From Peribacillus asahii (lineage in GTDB: Bacteria > Bacillota > Bacilli > Bacillales > DSM-1321), in assembly GCF_004006295.1 (NCBI RefSeq), contig NZ_CP026095.1, positions 1,164,001-1,228,000 on the forward strand: DNA of 64,000 nucleotides. Direction: 5' to 3'. Both the position numbers and the translations under genes were made by a program. The notes under the pieces were generated by a model. The model saw only the letters and a list, made by a program, of their open reading frames with translations, was not told the DNA's origin and ran no database searches. Shown here piece by piece: positions 42,851 through 52,398 of the stretch (the stretch's first letter is position 1; each line of letters opens with the position of its first letter).

Positions 42851-44488
42851 TTGAAAGCAAATAGATTCATATTATTATCTTTGTTTTGTTCCAGTTTAGC
42901 TCTAACGACAGCTTGTGTAACGAAAGAAGCAAATACAAGTATTGAAACAAGTGAAAGAACGAAAGACAATCAAATGGATGAACCGATTGTATCTTCAGAA
43001 CCGCAAGAAAAAACTCAAACAATCAAGCAAGTGAATGAAACGGAGGAAACATTCCTTGAAATTCATCCAAAAGAAACTCCAGAGATCCTCTACGAAACCA
43101 TTCCAAAAGACAAATTGCATGAATTAAAATCTGTATATACGTTTTCCGAGGTGTATACGGAAGTAGAAGGTGTATTAACTTTCCGTGGAAATAATTTGAG
43201 AAACTCCTCTAGTTATGGTGAAGTGAAAATGAATCCGGTTTCTTTAGAGAAAACATGGTCATTTGTTACAGGTTCAAGCCCTAAATGGGGAGGTGGGGCT
43301 GGTTGGACAGGGCAGCCGGCCGTTATAAAATGGGATTCAGACATTAGAGAAATGATGAACCTTAAGGAAGAATTTAAACATAAGGAAAATTTCATCGAGG
43401 TGATTTATGCGAGTCTTGATGGAAAAATCTATTTCTTTGATCTTGAATCTGGTAAAGAATCAAGAAATCCTATTAAAGGAAGTATATCCATTGATCCGCG
43501 CGGCTATCCGTTACTTTATACCGGTCAAGGAATACCTCAGCAAGGAGATATTGGTTTTCGTATTTTCAGTTTAATAGATGGAGAGATGCTGCACTTCATT
43601 CCAGGGATTGAAGCGGATGCTTATCGTCCTTGGGGAGCTTTTGATGGTTCTGCTCTTGTGAATAGAGAAACAGATACTCTTATTCTCGGCGGAGAAAATG
43701 GATTATTCTACAATATTAAATTAAATACTGTTTTTAATAAGGAAGAGAAAAATATTAGGGTTGCTCCAGAACAAGTTAAATATCGCTACAAAGTAAAGGG
43801 GAATGATTATCAAGGGATTGAGAACTCTGTAGCTGTCTATAAAAACCTTGCCTTTTTCGCGGATAATGGAGGCAGCATTCAAGGGATTAATTTAATGACA
43901 ATGAAACCAATCTGGGCATTGTCAGGGACTGATGATACAGATGCGTCGATTGTAATTGAGGAAGAAGAAAATATTCCTTTCCTATATACAGGAACAGAAG
44001 TAGATAAATTAAGAGGAAGTGATAGCCATTCCCTTATACGTAAAATAAATGGTGTAACAGGTGAAGTCGTTTGGACGAAAAAGTATGACGCGATGTATAA
44101 CGAAAGTGTCAATGGAGGCATGCTGTCTACACCTGTTATTGGAAAAAATGAAATGAAAGATTTAGCGATTTTCACCATTGCACGGCACAAGACGATGAAT
44201 GCAGGGCTTATGGTCGCTGTTAATAAAACGACTGGGGAAGAGGTATGGAGATGGGAAATGCCAAGTTATACGTGGTCATCCCCAGTGGCGGTATACGATA
44301 AAAATGGACAAGCTTATCTGATTCAATGTGATTCAATTGGTACGATGTATTTGTTAAATGGAAAAACAGGAGAAGTCATAAATAAGATAAATCTAGGGTC
44401 CAACATTGAAGCATCACCTGCTATTTTTAATGACTCTATCGTTGTTGCAAGCAGGGGAGGACAGATTTTTAAAGTGAAAATCAAGTAG
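42851..44488 (+). CDS. PQQ-like beta-propeller lipoprotein
   Basis: This protein of about 545 residues starts with a lipoprotein signal peptide (LALTTA-Cys22) and an acidic, Thr/Glu-rich linker of about 70 residues. The rest is a repeat beta-propeller of the PQQ/BamB type: GKIYFFDLESGKE, GENGLFYNIKLN, VAYKNLAFFADNGG-like and AYLIQCDSIGTMYLLNGKTGEV. A TTG start at 42851 behind GGTGGTG fits the signal peptide best; the frame is open from ATG 42821. No catalytic motif is visible. It is a surface protein probably used for scaffolding or sensing. Function is unknown. Confidence 0.7.
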   Translation: MKANRFILLSLFCSSLALTTACVTKEANTSIETSERTKDNQMDEPIVSSEPQEKTQTIKQVNETEETFLEIHPKETPEILYETIPKDKLHELKSVYTFSEVYTEVEGVLTFRGNNLRNSSSYGEVKMNPVSLEKTWSFVTGSSPKWGGGAGWTGQPAVIKWDSDIREMMNLKEEFKHKENFIEVIYASLDGKIYFFDLESGKESRNPIKGSISIDPRGYPLLYTGQGIPQQGDIGFRIFSLIDGEMLHFIPGIEADAYRPWGAFDGSALVNRETDTLILGGENGLFYNIKLNTVFNKEEKNIRVAPEQVKYRYKVKGNDYQGIENSVAVYKNLAFFADNGGSIQGINLMTMKPIWALSGTDDTDASIVIEEEENIPFLYTGTEVDKLRGSDSHSLIRKINGVTGEVVWTKKYDAMYNESVNGGMLSTPVIGKNEMKDLAIFTIARHKTMNAGLMVAVNKTTGEEVWRWEMPSYTWSSPVAVYDKNGQAYLIQCDSIGTMYLLNGKTGEVINKINLGSNIEASPAIFNDSIVVASRGGQIFKVKIK

Positions 44489-44529
44489 TGTACGTAATTT
44501 TTTGGATGAGAGAGAATGATAAAATACTG

Positions 44530-44556
44530 CAGGCTGGGGCGAATAACCCCGGCCTG
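44530..44556. terminator. Hairpin between convergent genes
   Basis: CAGGCTGGGG pairs with CCCCGGCCTG (44530-44539, 44547-44556). It lies between the propeller gene (+) and the permease gene (-). Confidence 0.65.
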
Positions 44557-44692
44557 TTCAATTATTTGTAGAAAACTTACCTTTTCTTTAAAGGATTGAA
44601 GTTTAAACAGTATTGTTGATAACAGATTCTTATGAAAAAACAATGCGACTTTTGCTGTTAAACATGCAGGTATAGGTGGATTCACCTTAGGT

Positions 44693-46048
44693 TTACTCCG
44701 CATTCCAGACCTTTTTTTGCATAATAAGTGCAACTAGGCCTATAATAGCGACAAATAACAAACTAACAAAAAAGCCCATGCGAATGCTTTTCTCCATCAA
44801 TGTTCCGCTTACTGCTGCAAGGATGAGGGCAATCCCGATAAAAGCTAACAACTTCCCCCATACTTTCATTTCTAAAATACGAAGAGCAGAAATAATAATG
44901 AAAGACCAATTGAATAAAATCAAAATCCCTGCAGCTGTCGTAATGTACTCATAAATTTTACCAGGTAACAATAGAGCGGTAACGATGGATGCGATTAATC
45001 CAATCGTTGCGAGTAATAAAGAAGGGAAAGGGAGGTCCTTCCACTTTTTAATCTTTTTAGAAAACACAGCTGGAGCATCGCCGCCATCTGCTAGCGTGAC
45101 AAGAAGTGTTGTTACCCCGAATAATGAAGCGGTCATTGTTGAAAAACCAGCCATAATGATTGCTGCATTAAATACATGCGGAAAAAAATTAAAATGATAT
45201 TTATCGAGTGCTGTTACAAAAGGACTTTCCTTTGAATTAAACGCTCCATGCGCAGCCATATAGACGGCAAGTCCAAGCGAAATAATATAAATGATAGCTA
45301 GTACGATTAACATAATAATTCCCGCTTTTGGGGCGTCTTCTTTCTTTTTTAATCTCATGGCCATTAGTCCAATGACTTCTATTCCTCCATAAGCGTAAAA
45401 AGCATAGATTAAAGAAGACCAAAAACCTTTCCATCCTTCAGGAAATAGTTCCTTCGTTGAATTCGGAAACCCAGCATGTTTTACATCCCCACCAATCCAC
45501 CCGAATATGGCAGCAGCGGCAAGAATAATAAACATAACAATAGCGGCTGTTTTGATAACGGCCAATACATTCTCTACTTTATCAAAACCTTTGTTACCGG
45601 TTAACACGACAATAATAGAGAGAATGGCGTATCCAGTTGCAAACAGCCAAAGGGGAACATGGGGGAACCAAAATCTTGATAAGATGGATAGAGCTGTTAA
45701 TTGGCTGCCCATAATGAGGATATTTGAACTCCAATATCCCCAGCCGCAGCTAAATCCAGCCCAACGCCCATAAGCTTTGTTTGCATAGTAGCAAAACGAT
45801 CCATCTTGAGGATCCTCAGCCGTCATTTTAGCTAATAAGTTGTATACAATATAGGTTCCAATGGCTGCTAATAAAAAGGAAAAGACAATAGAGGGACCTG
45901 TTATTTCTATACCAATGGCTGATCCGAGAAAAAAACCTGTACCAATCGTACAGCCAACTCCTATTAAGGACAATTGCCACCATTTTAAATTTCCTTCTTT
46001 ATTACCTTTGTTACCCTTACTTTGACCACTAGGAATAAAAAAATCCAA
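44693..46048 (-). CDS. APC-family amino acid permease
   Basis: This permease of about 451 residues has 12 membrane helices. The APC motif near the N-terminus is IGVGCTIGTGFFLGSA, and YYANKAYGRWAGFSCGW plus IKTAAIVMFIIL follow. It resembles Bacillus amino-acid permeases of the YbgF/AnsP branch. TTG 46048 is seven bases from AGGAGG and gives MDFFIPSGQS. In-frame ATG 46054 is too near that site. The substrate cannot be assigned. Confidence 0.85.
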   Translation of the reverse strand: MDFFIPSGQSKGNKGNKEGNLKWWQLSLIGVGCTIGTGFFLGSAIGIEITGPSIVFSFLLAAIGTYIVYNLLAKMTAEDPQDGSFCYYANKAYGRWAGFSCGWGYWSSNILIMGSQLTALSILSRFWFPHVPLWLFATGYAILSIIVVLTGNKGFDKVENVLAVIKTAAIVMFIILAAAAIFGWIGGDVKHAGFPNSTKELFPEGWKGFWSSLIYAFYAYGGIEVIGLMAMRLKKKEDAPKAGIIMLIVLAIIYIISLGLAVYMAAHGAFNSKESPFVTALDKYHFNFFPHVFNAAIIMAGFSTMTASLFGVTTLLVTLADGGDAPAVFSKKIKKWKDLPFPSLLLATIGLIASIVTALLLPGKIYEYITTAAGILILFNWSFIIISALRILEMKVWGKLLAFIGIALILAAVSGTLMEKSIRMGFFVSLLFVAIIGLVALIMQKKVWNAE

Positions 46049-46066
46049 TGCCATACCTCCTCGCAT

Positions 46067-46450
46067 ATCAAGTATTATCCTTTGATAAGGGCTTTTGTTT
46101 TATGTGCAAGCAGCTTTGGCAAAATAAGCCGCTTATAGTAACAAATCTTCATGAACAGAGGAATGTGTTATGTATGGAGAGAATGCTGATTATGTAGGAT
46201 ATGGGGAATGGCATGAAGTTACTGCAGCTTTTGATTAATTAAGTAGTAACGTTATTGGTTATGAATCAAATGAAAAAATCACAACCCTTTAATTTATTGG
46301 TGAGTTTTTTGTATAATGTATAAAATTATGATGTTTTCAAGCGCATACATGGAATAAATCTACTCTTTTTGACACATTACTAAATAGTGCAATGCTTGTC
46401 TAGATTAGTTCGTAATCAAGTGTAATGAATAGAAAAGAGGTGTCTTTCGT
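46067..46450. other. Divergent promoter region, no gene recognised
   Basis: About 380 AT-rich bases between the permease (-) and the CDGSH gene (+). No riboswitch or conserved box was recognised. Confidence 0.4.
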
Positions 46451-46657
46451 TTGGAACAAGAAAAAGTAGTTATTAAAATTAACGATAATGGTTCTATTCG
46501 CGTTAATGGGAACGTTGAATTAGTGGACGGTAATGGAGATGCATATAGTGTGGGAAATACTTTTTCTCTTTGCCGATGCGGCCAATCCGGGAAACAACCC
46601 TTTTGTGATGGAACGCATAAAAAAATTGAATTCAATAGTGCTCCGCGAGCAGAATAA
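46451..46657 (+). CDS. CDGSH iron-sulfur domain protein
   Basis: This 68-residue protein binds a redox-active [2Fe-2S] cluster. The full motif is present: Cys-Arg-Cys-Gly-Gln-Ser-Gly-Lys-Gln-Pro-Phe-Cys-Asp-Gly-Thr-His. It starts at TTG 46451 with AGAGGTG eight bases upstream. No membrane anchor is seen, unlike mitoNEET. The role is unknown; possibly cluster or electron transfer. The gene stands alone. Confidence 0.85.
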   Translation: MEQEKVVIKINDNGSIRVNGNVELVDGNGDAYSVGNTFSLCRCGQSGKQPFCDGTHKKIEFNSAPRAE

Positions 46658-46837
46658 GTTTTACATAGTGTAAGGTTAGACAAATGAATGTTAGAAAGTC
46701 GAGCTATTGGTTCTTAAAACATGACCATTAGCTTTTTTATTTTTAGGATACAATAATTTGAAACTAAGCTTACTCTTGCAACGTGAATTTAGGAAGCTGA
46801 TAAGGAGGACAATGAATGGAAATCCTTCATAAGGGAC

Positions 46838-46932
46838 ATGAAGGACAAAATTCGGCAATCAGCCAAAGAAAATGTCCTTCATTCGAGTCATGAAGGACAA
46901 AATTCAGAAATCTAGACAGGAAATGTCCTTCG
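46838..46932. repeat. GAAGGACA/TGTCCTTC dispersed repeat, copy B (tandem pair)
   Basis: Two units in tandem read CATGAAGGACAAAATTC, a spacer, then AAATGTCCTTC. They match the unit at 16924-16990, including the linker CGAGTCATGAAG. Each unit folds as a hairpin; together they lie just past the dynamin gene stop and may terminate it. Confidence 0.65.
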
Positions 46933-46957
46933 CTTTTTAGACAGCACCTCAGCTCTT

Positions 46958-49900
46958 TCAATATACGTGACTTTTTAATTCCTGTAGTTTCCTGTGAATA
47001 AATGCATGTGTGTTCTTTAAGTCATTGTTATCTATCTCTACAGATAAAGCTGTAATTTCTCCTTTGAAAAAATCTTCTGCCTGTATAAGTAAGGATTCCT
47101 TTAATTTCATCATCTCTTTTTGGAAAAGGGAGTAATAGTGCAATTCAATCTTTTCGCGCTGGTTTTTTATATACTTATCTACAGGTCCTCTTAGCTTTTC
47201 TTCAAGCTCGTCCCGTAATACGCGGTTGCCTTTTACTATAAAGGAATCTTTCATATTTTGATAACGCTCTAGCAATTGTTCATATTGTCCAAATGAAAAA
47301 TCATGCATCTCTTCTGAAAAAGAAAGCAAATCGATAGTTGGCTCACTATACGGCATAAAAAATGTGTGATGGACATCCTTTTCAATCGTCCCCGTTAAAC
47401 GTCGATGTTTCTCTTTCAGCTGCTTTTTTAGAAATACTTCAATGCGAAAAGAAGTGGCTCTCATTTCTTGCGTGAGATCATAGGCAATAAATTGTATAAT
47501 TTCACTCAGACATTTCCTTAATGTGGTATGAAAGTCTCCTTCCCGAAAACGACTAAACGTAAAAATATCTTTAAATTCATCAAAATAACGATAAAACACA
47601 CGCTGTTTTACATAATAAAGAAGTTCGTGAATTTCTTGCAGCACTAACTTTTCTTCAATATCATCCTGACTTGTGCGAATCGTTTCAACGGCTTGCTCTT
47701 TTTTTATAAAGGCTTCGTTTAATCGTTTTACTCTTTCTGATTCATCTATATCTGCTGCATGCAGCCAGCTATCCATAATCCCAGTAATCATTGAAAGGTC
47801 ATGGATGGATGATTGAATAGAAAGCTCCGTTAAATCATTTAATGTAAAACGGTGAAGTGCTTCCTCAAAGACAGCTAAACCTGAATAGCTCACTCCATTC
47901 TTTCGTGATGGCTCCGGGATTTTTGATTCATAAAGTTGCTTTTGCTCTTGTGTACAGGCCCCTCTTATATATATCTTCGCATACATGGCCAGCTGACTGG
48001 ATACAGGGAAGATAGACGGGTAACGAATTCCGCAACGAAGAAGTTCTTTTTCCACATGAGTTAAAACATGTTGTACTTCTTCTGCATTTTCCGCTAAATC
48101 GGCTGCATTTACAATAAAGAACATTTTATCATTGGTAAAACAGTCCTTAATACGACCAAGCTGGATAAGAAACTCCCGGTCCGCTTTTGAAAAAGCGTGA
48201 TTGTAATATGTAACAAAAAGAACAGCATCCGATTCTTTAATATAATTAAAAGCGAGTTCAGTATGACGACGGTGAATCGAATCAGCGCCTGGAGTATCGA
48301 CGAGAATGATGCCTTGTCGTGTGATTGGGCAGTCATAATACAAGTTGATCTTCTCAATAAAACAAGCGTGTTGTTCTGTAGCAACAAGTCTTTGAAATTC
48401 AGTGATGGAGACCTTCTTTTCTTGGTTAATTAAAGCATTCATTTCGTCATATCCTAATTGAATGGCTTTTAATAAGGCAATTTGTCCTTTATCCAACAAT
48501 TCTAGAGGGTCTCGCTTTTCTTCTTTTTTCTGCTCATTGGAATCGGTGTTATCGTTATCAACCTGTTCTTTTTCGGCTATTTCTTTAAGAATTTCTTCCC
48601 GTTTTGATAACAATTGAAAGAGCTCTGAAATACTTTCAACTGAAGTTTCAGAAGGGGAAAGGGCATCGTTAATATCCTTTAATAAATCTTGTTCTTGTTT
48701 AAAGTTCACAATGACCGTTTCGTGAGGGTACTCCTGAGTTGGCGGCAAGATTTGATTGATAGCTGCAGTTGTTGGGCTTGGCGAGACGGGTAATATATTC
48801 TCTCCTATTAAAGCATTGGCGAAAGAGGACTTCCCCGCACTAAAAGCTCCAAATAACGTCACGATAAACCTTTGATTTCTCAGCCTGTCCGCTCGTTCTC
48901 CTAAGTCTAGACTATATGAATGCAATCCTTTATATTTCTCAATTTGAGCGGCTATTTCTATGAGACTGTCTGCTGTTTGCTGACGCTTTTCATTGAGATG
49001 GTTGAGATCGACTTGTTTTTCTTTTTTTTCGTTTGTAAATAATTCCCCAATATTAACGGTCCATTTCTTCGGCCGAACAGAAACTGCTCTTCCTTTAGTA
49101 AATGTAAATGATGATGAAGATTGTAAAGGGTGGCTTTCGTTCTCCATAATGGTTTGAGATGTGTTATGACGTAACAGTTCTCGTAAGGAGTTAACCCTCG
49201 TTTCAACTTTGTTATGGATATTCTTAATTCCTGAAATGGCGGCTAACTTTCTTTCCAATTCATCCCGTTTTCTAATTTGATTTTTTTGTTGTGAACCTTC
49301 TCGTTTTCGTAAAGCCTTTATTGCTTCTTCTAATTGGACTCTCGCTGCTTTTTTGTAATGCGCATGTACGGATTCTATAACGGATTGACAGTAGTTAAGA
49401 ACATACTCATGTGAAAACAAAGCGCCTCGCTTTAACAAATTTGTAATGATATCTGGCTCAAGGTTTCCTTCAAACCGATGTATGGATAACTGAACTGCCT
49501 CATCATCAATTTCATAGGCTTCCATATGTTTAAAGAGTAAATCTTTAATGTGAATATCTAAATAAGTTCTTGCATTTTCTTTCACTTCGTTGAAAAATTC
49601 AGTTTTTCTTTTTTCCTTTTCTGCTCTAGTTTTTTTTCTAGAAAACAAACCATTTAATTTAAAACTAAGCTGTTCGGATTCAAGAAAGTCTCTTGCTAGA
49701 TTTCTTGTGTGATAGGGCATTAAATTTGCGTTTTGTAATACGGTTTTAAGTTTTTCTTCAAATTCAATTTCAAAGTGTTCTTGCAAGTCATCTAAAGGAA
49801 TGAGCTTTTCTTTAGTTGCTTTCAAGCTCTTTCTTAGCTCTGCCTCATCCTCTAATTGATGAGGGGTCAATATTTCGCCATACTCCGTTAACTCTTTATT

Positions 49901-50809
49901 GTATTGTTTTTTTAACCACTTTTTATGTTGTTCGATTAACATAAATCCTTCTTTTACGATATTTAGTAAAACTCTTTTTTCTTTCGAGGTGATATACGTT
50001 TCTAAGCATGACTTTAATTGATCAAGCTCATTGAAACGCGCGTTATGTACTTTTCCGGAAACAAATAATAATTCATTGAAGCTTATATTATGGTCTACTA
50101 ACGATTGATGGACTTGCTCGCGAAACAAAGAAAATGGAATTTCTGTTTCCAAATGTTTATCAATTTGATTAACAACGATTATACAATCTTTATTACTTGT
50201 TGTTATTTGTTTTAAAAAGGAAAAGTTAACCTCCGATTGAACATGATGATAATCCATCATATAGACAATAGAATCAACTAAATGAAGACTTGATTCCGTT
50301 GCGACACGATGAGCATCATCTGTAGAGTCGATTCCTGGAGTATCGATAAAGGCAACACCTTCTGGTAAATTTGCATTTGGATTGCTAATTTCTATTTCTG
50401 TCACTGAATCTCCGTCACGGCAGTAGCTTTGAATTTGTGTTAAATCGTTCGGGTTTTCTAGCGTAAGCAAGCCCTTTTCTTTAAATAGTACCTTTACAAA
50501 TGGAGGACCATGATGAATTTTAACAATGTTGGCACTAGTAGGAATAGGGTGAGATGGTAAAATGGTTTCTCCTAATAATTCATTAATTAAAGTGGACTTT
50601 CCGGCTGAAAAATGGCCGCAAAAACCAATAGCGTATTCGTTACGGCTCGCCTTGGCTAAAAGATCTTCTCCTTTTTTCAAACACTCTTCATTCGCATCTT
50701 CTTTAAAGATATGATTTAGCTCACGTAATCGCTCCTGCACCATTTGGGTCGTATAATTAGCGTTCATAATCGTTTCATCTAGCTTGCCAAGTTCCGTATT
50801 ATCACTCAT
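46958..50809 (-). CDS. dynA: Two-headed bacterial dynamin (DynA)
   Basis: This protein of about 1283 residues has two dynamin-type GTPase modules in one chain. The first P-loop GHFSAGKST is near residues 65-73, with DTPGIDS after it. The second, GAFSAGKSS, is near 655-665, with DTPGADSIHRRH. Long helical stalks follow each. B. subtilis DynA (YpbR) has the same fused layout and about the same length, and aids membrane fusion and repair under stress. ATG 50809 is preferred (GGAAGTGAG seven bases upstream); the upstream GTG 50830 lies before that site. Confidence 0.95.
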   Translation of the reverse strand: MSDNTELGKLDETIMNANYTTQMVQERLRELNHIFKEDANEECLKKGEDLLAKASRNEYAIGFCGHFSAGKSTLINELLGETILPSHPIPTSANIVKIHHGPPFVKVLFKEKGLLTLENPNDLTQIQSYCRDGDSVTEIEISNPNANLPEGVAFIDTPGIDSTDDAHRVATESSLHLVDSIVYMMDYHHVQSEVNFSFLKQITTSNKDCIIVVNQIDKHLETEIPFSLFREQVHQSLVDHNISFNELLFVSGKVHNARFNELDQLKSCLETYITSKEKRVLLNIVKEGFMLIEQHKKWLKKQYNKELTEYGEILTPHQLEDEAELRKSLKATKEKLIPLDDLQEHFEIEFEEKLKTVLQNANLMPYHTRNLARDFLESEQLSFKLNGLFSRKKTRAEKEKRKTEFFNEVKENARTYLDIHIKDLLFKHMEAYEIDDEAVQLSIHRFEGNLEPDIITNLLKRGALFSHEYVLNYCQSVIESVHAHYKKAARVQLEEAIKALRKREGSQQKNQIRKRDELERKLAAISGIKNIHNKVETRVNSLRELLRHNTSQTIMENESHPLQSSSSFTFTKGRAVSVRPKKWTVNIGELFTNEKKEKQVDLNHLNEKRQQTADSLIEIAAQIEKYKGLHSYSLDLGERADRLRNQRFIVTLFGAFSAGKSSFANALIGENILPVSPSPTTAAINQILPPTQEYPHETVIVNFKQEQDLLKDINDALSPSETSVESISELFQLLSKREEILKEIAEKEQVDNDNTDSNEQKKEEKRDPLELLDKGQIALLKAIQLGYDEMNALINQEKKVSITEFQRLVATEQHACFIEKINLYYDCPITRQGIILVDTPGADSIHRRHTELAFNYIKESDAVLFVTYYNHAFSKADREFLIQLGRIKDCFTNDKMFFIVNAADLAENAEEVQHVLTHVEKELLRCGIRYPSIFPVSSQLAMYAKIYIRGACTQEQKQLYESKIPEPSRKNGVSYSGLAVFEEALHRFTLNDLTELSIQSSIHDLSMITGIMDSWLHAADIDESERVKRLNEAFIKKEQAVETIRTSQDDIEEKLVLQEIHELLYYVKQRVFYRYFDEFKDIFTFSRFREGDFHTTLRKCLSEIIQFIAYDLTQEMRATSFRIEVFLKKQLKEKHRRLTGTIEKDVHHTFFMPYSEPTIDLLSFSEEMHDFSFGQYEQLLERYQNMKDSFIVKGNRVLRDELEEKLRGPVDKYIKNQREKIELHYYSLFQKEMMKLKESLLIQAEDFFKGEITALSVEIDNNDLKNTHAFIHRKLQELKSHVY

Positions 50810-51180
50810 ATCTTTCTCACTTCCAATCACGACGATTTATCCTTTATGAAAAAATGTACTATAAAATCTCATCTAAAGAGCGGGGCATTTCTATTGTATA
50901 AAAGACGGCAAGGCGTTGCCTATATTATTGAACATATCTGACACCCGTATCAATTTTTTTATCATAAAATTGTTCAAAAAAGTATTAATTCTTACTGCTC
51001 GCTAGGTTCATATGTAATATCGACGGATTTATGAATTCTATAGATGAATCTTAAATGAATAATCAATTTTGTTTGAAATTGTGAAAAAGGTATTTTGTGA
51101 ATCTGCTTAGAATTTAAAAGAGTAGTTTTGATTGTAGCGGTGTTTATATCCATTTCTTAATAATGATAAGGGGGAGAAGC
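50810..51180. other. Divergent intergenic region, nothing recognised
   Basis: About 370 AT-rich bases between dynA and the interrupted SDR gene. No clear operator or frame was seen. Confidence 0.4.
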
Positions 51181-51930
51181 ATGCGTCTTAAAGATCGAGT
51201 TGCAATGATTACAGGTGCAGGGGGGGCTATGGGGCAAGCTATTGCTTTACGGTTTGCGGAAGAAGGAGCAGCACTTGTATTAACGGATATATCGGAAAAT
51301 AGGTTAAAACAAACAGAAGAAAAAGTAGCTAGTCTAACAGAAGTAGTTGCTATACGCTCTAACGTATTAAATCTTTCTGAGATTCAAGAGGTTGTTCAAG
51401 CAGGTCAAGATCGTTTTCAATCAATAGATATTTTAATCAACGTGGTCGGCGGCGTTCGAGGAGCATAGATGAATCAGTCAATTATGGAAATGGACGTAAA
51501 CCGATGGGATGATACGTGGAAACTAAATTTAAAGGGAACTGTCAATTGTATTCAGTTAGTAGCTAATCAGATGATGGCTAAAAAATATGGGAAAATCGTA
51601 AATATTTCCTCTATTCATCTAGCTGGAGCAAAAGGGTTTTCTGATTATGGAGCTGCTAAAGCAGGTGTAGCCTCTCTAACGAAAACGGCTGCAATGAAGT
51701 TAGGGCCTTATATAAATGTTAATTGTATTGCTCCTGGTGTTATTCAAACATCAGCGGTGGAGAGAATGAATGAAGAAGACATACAAGCGTATAAAAATCA
51801 AATTATCCTTGATCGATTGGGGGAACCAATCGATGTAGCAAATGCAGCTCTATTTTTAAGCAGCGATGAATCAAGGTATGTGACTGGACAAATCCTAGCA
51901 GTTGCCGGTGGAATGTCACCACATCTATAA
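51181..51930 (+). pseudogene. SDR-family oxidoreductase interrupted by an amber codon
   Basis: One continuous frame of about 250 codons is broken only by TAG at 51466-51468, after GGVRGA. It has TGAGGAMG cofactor motif, NVVGG in place of NNAG, then beyond the stop NISSIHLAG, catalytic Tyr/Lys in YGAAKAGV and the C-terminal YVTGQILAVAGGM. The first half starts at ATG 51181 behind GGGGGAG. An in-frame ATG directly after the stop lacks its own ribosome binding site and would make a domain without the cofactor site. It is a recent nonsense mutation or a sequencing error. Confidence 0.75.
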
Positions 51931-52398
51931 GTTTGATTGAGAGGAGCGTGCAATACTTAAATTGATGATTATGGAATTCATGCTCCTCGTAGCTAATTGC
52001 ATTAGCTCTTCTTGACATTGTTGGTTTTATCGATGTTGAGAGGGGCTTTGTTCATTCAAGCTGTTCCTCGTTCTTAAAGTTGTGATTACTGATTTAGATA
52101 GTCCAACAATTAACAGTGTCATTTAAAAGAGCCAAAGTTAAAATAAATGGTATATTGACAGCCAAACGCTAAATATTAAACAGAAAGATATTTTTCCGAT
52201 ATAAATAAAGTTCAATGTTTGTGCTTTGAAGGGAACAAGTATGTTTACATTCGTTATTGCGAAGCGAAATATATAGTAAAATACAGAGATAGGAAAAATC
52301 TTGCTTTATATATGATTGAAGAGAAGTGTGTGGATAACTAGTAGTATCATATTAATAAAGTTTACGATAAGGGAAACTATGTAAGTGGGGTAAAGCAT
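51931..52398. other. Intergenic region with two hairpins
   Basis: GAGGAGCGTG pairs with CATGCTCCTC (51941-51950, 51979-51988, one G-T pair), and AGCTAAT/ATTAGCT lies near 51991. They may end the SDR transcript. The remaining 400 bases hold no recognised gene. Confidence 0.4.

Noticed and set aside
44323..44733. Minus-strand frame of 136 codons overlapping the propeller gene end
   Set aside because: It is the shadow of the propeller gene and terminator region, with low-complexity content and no start signal.
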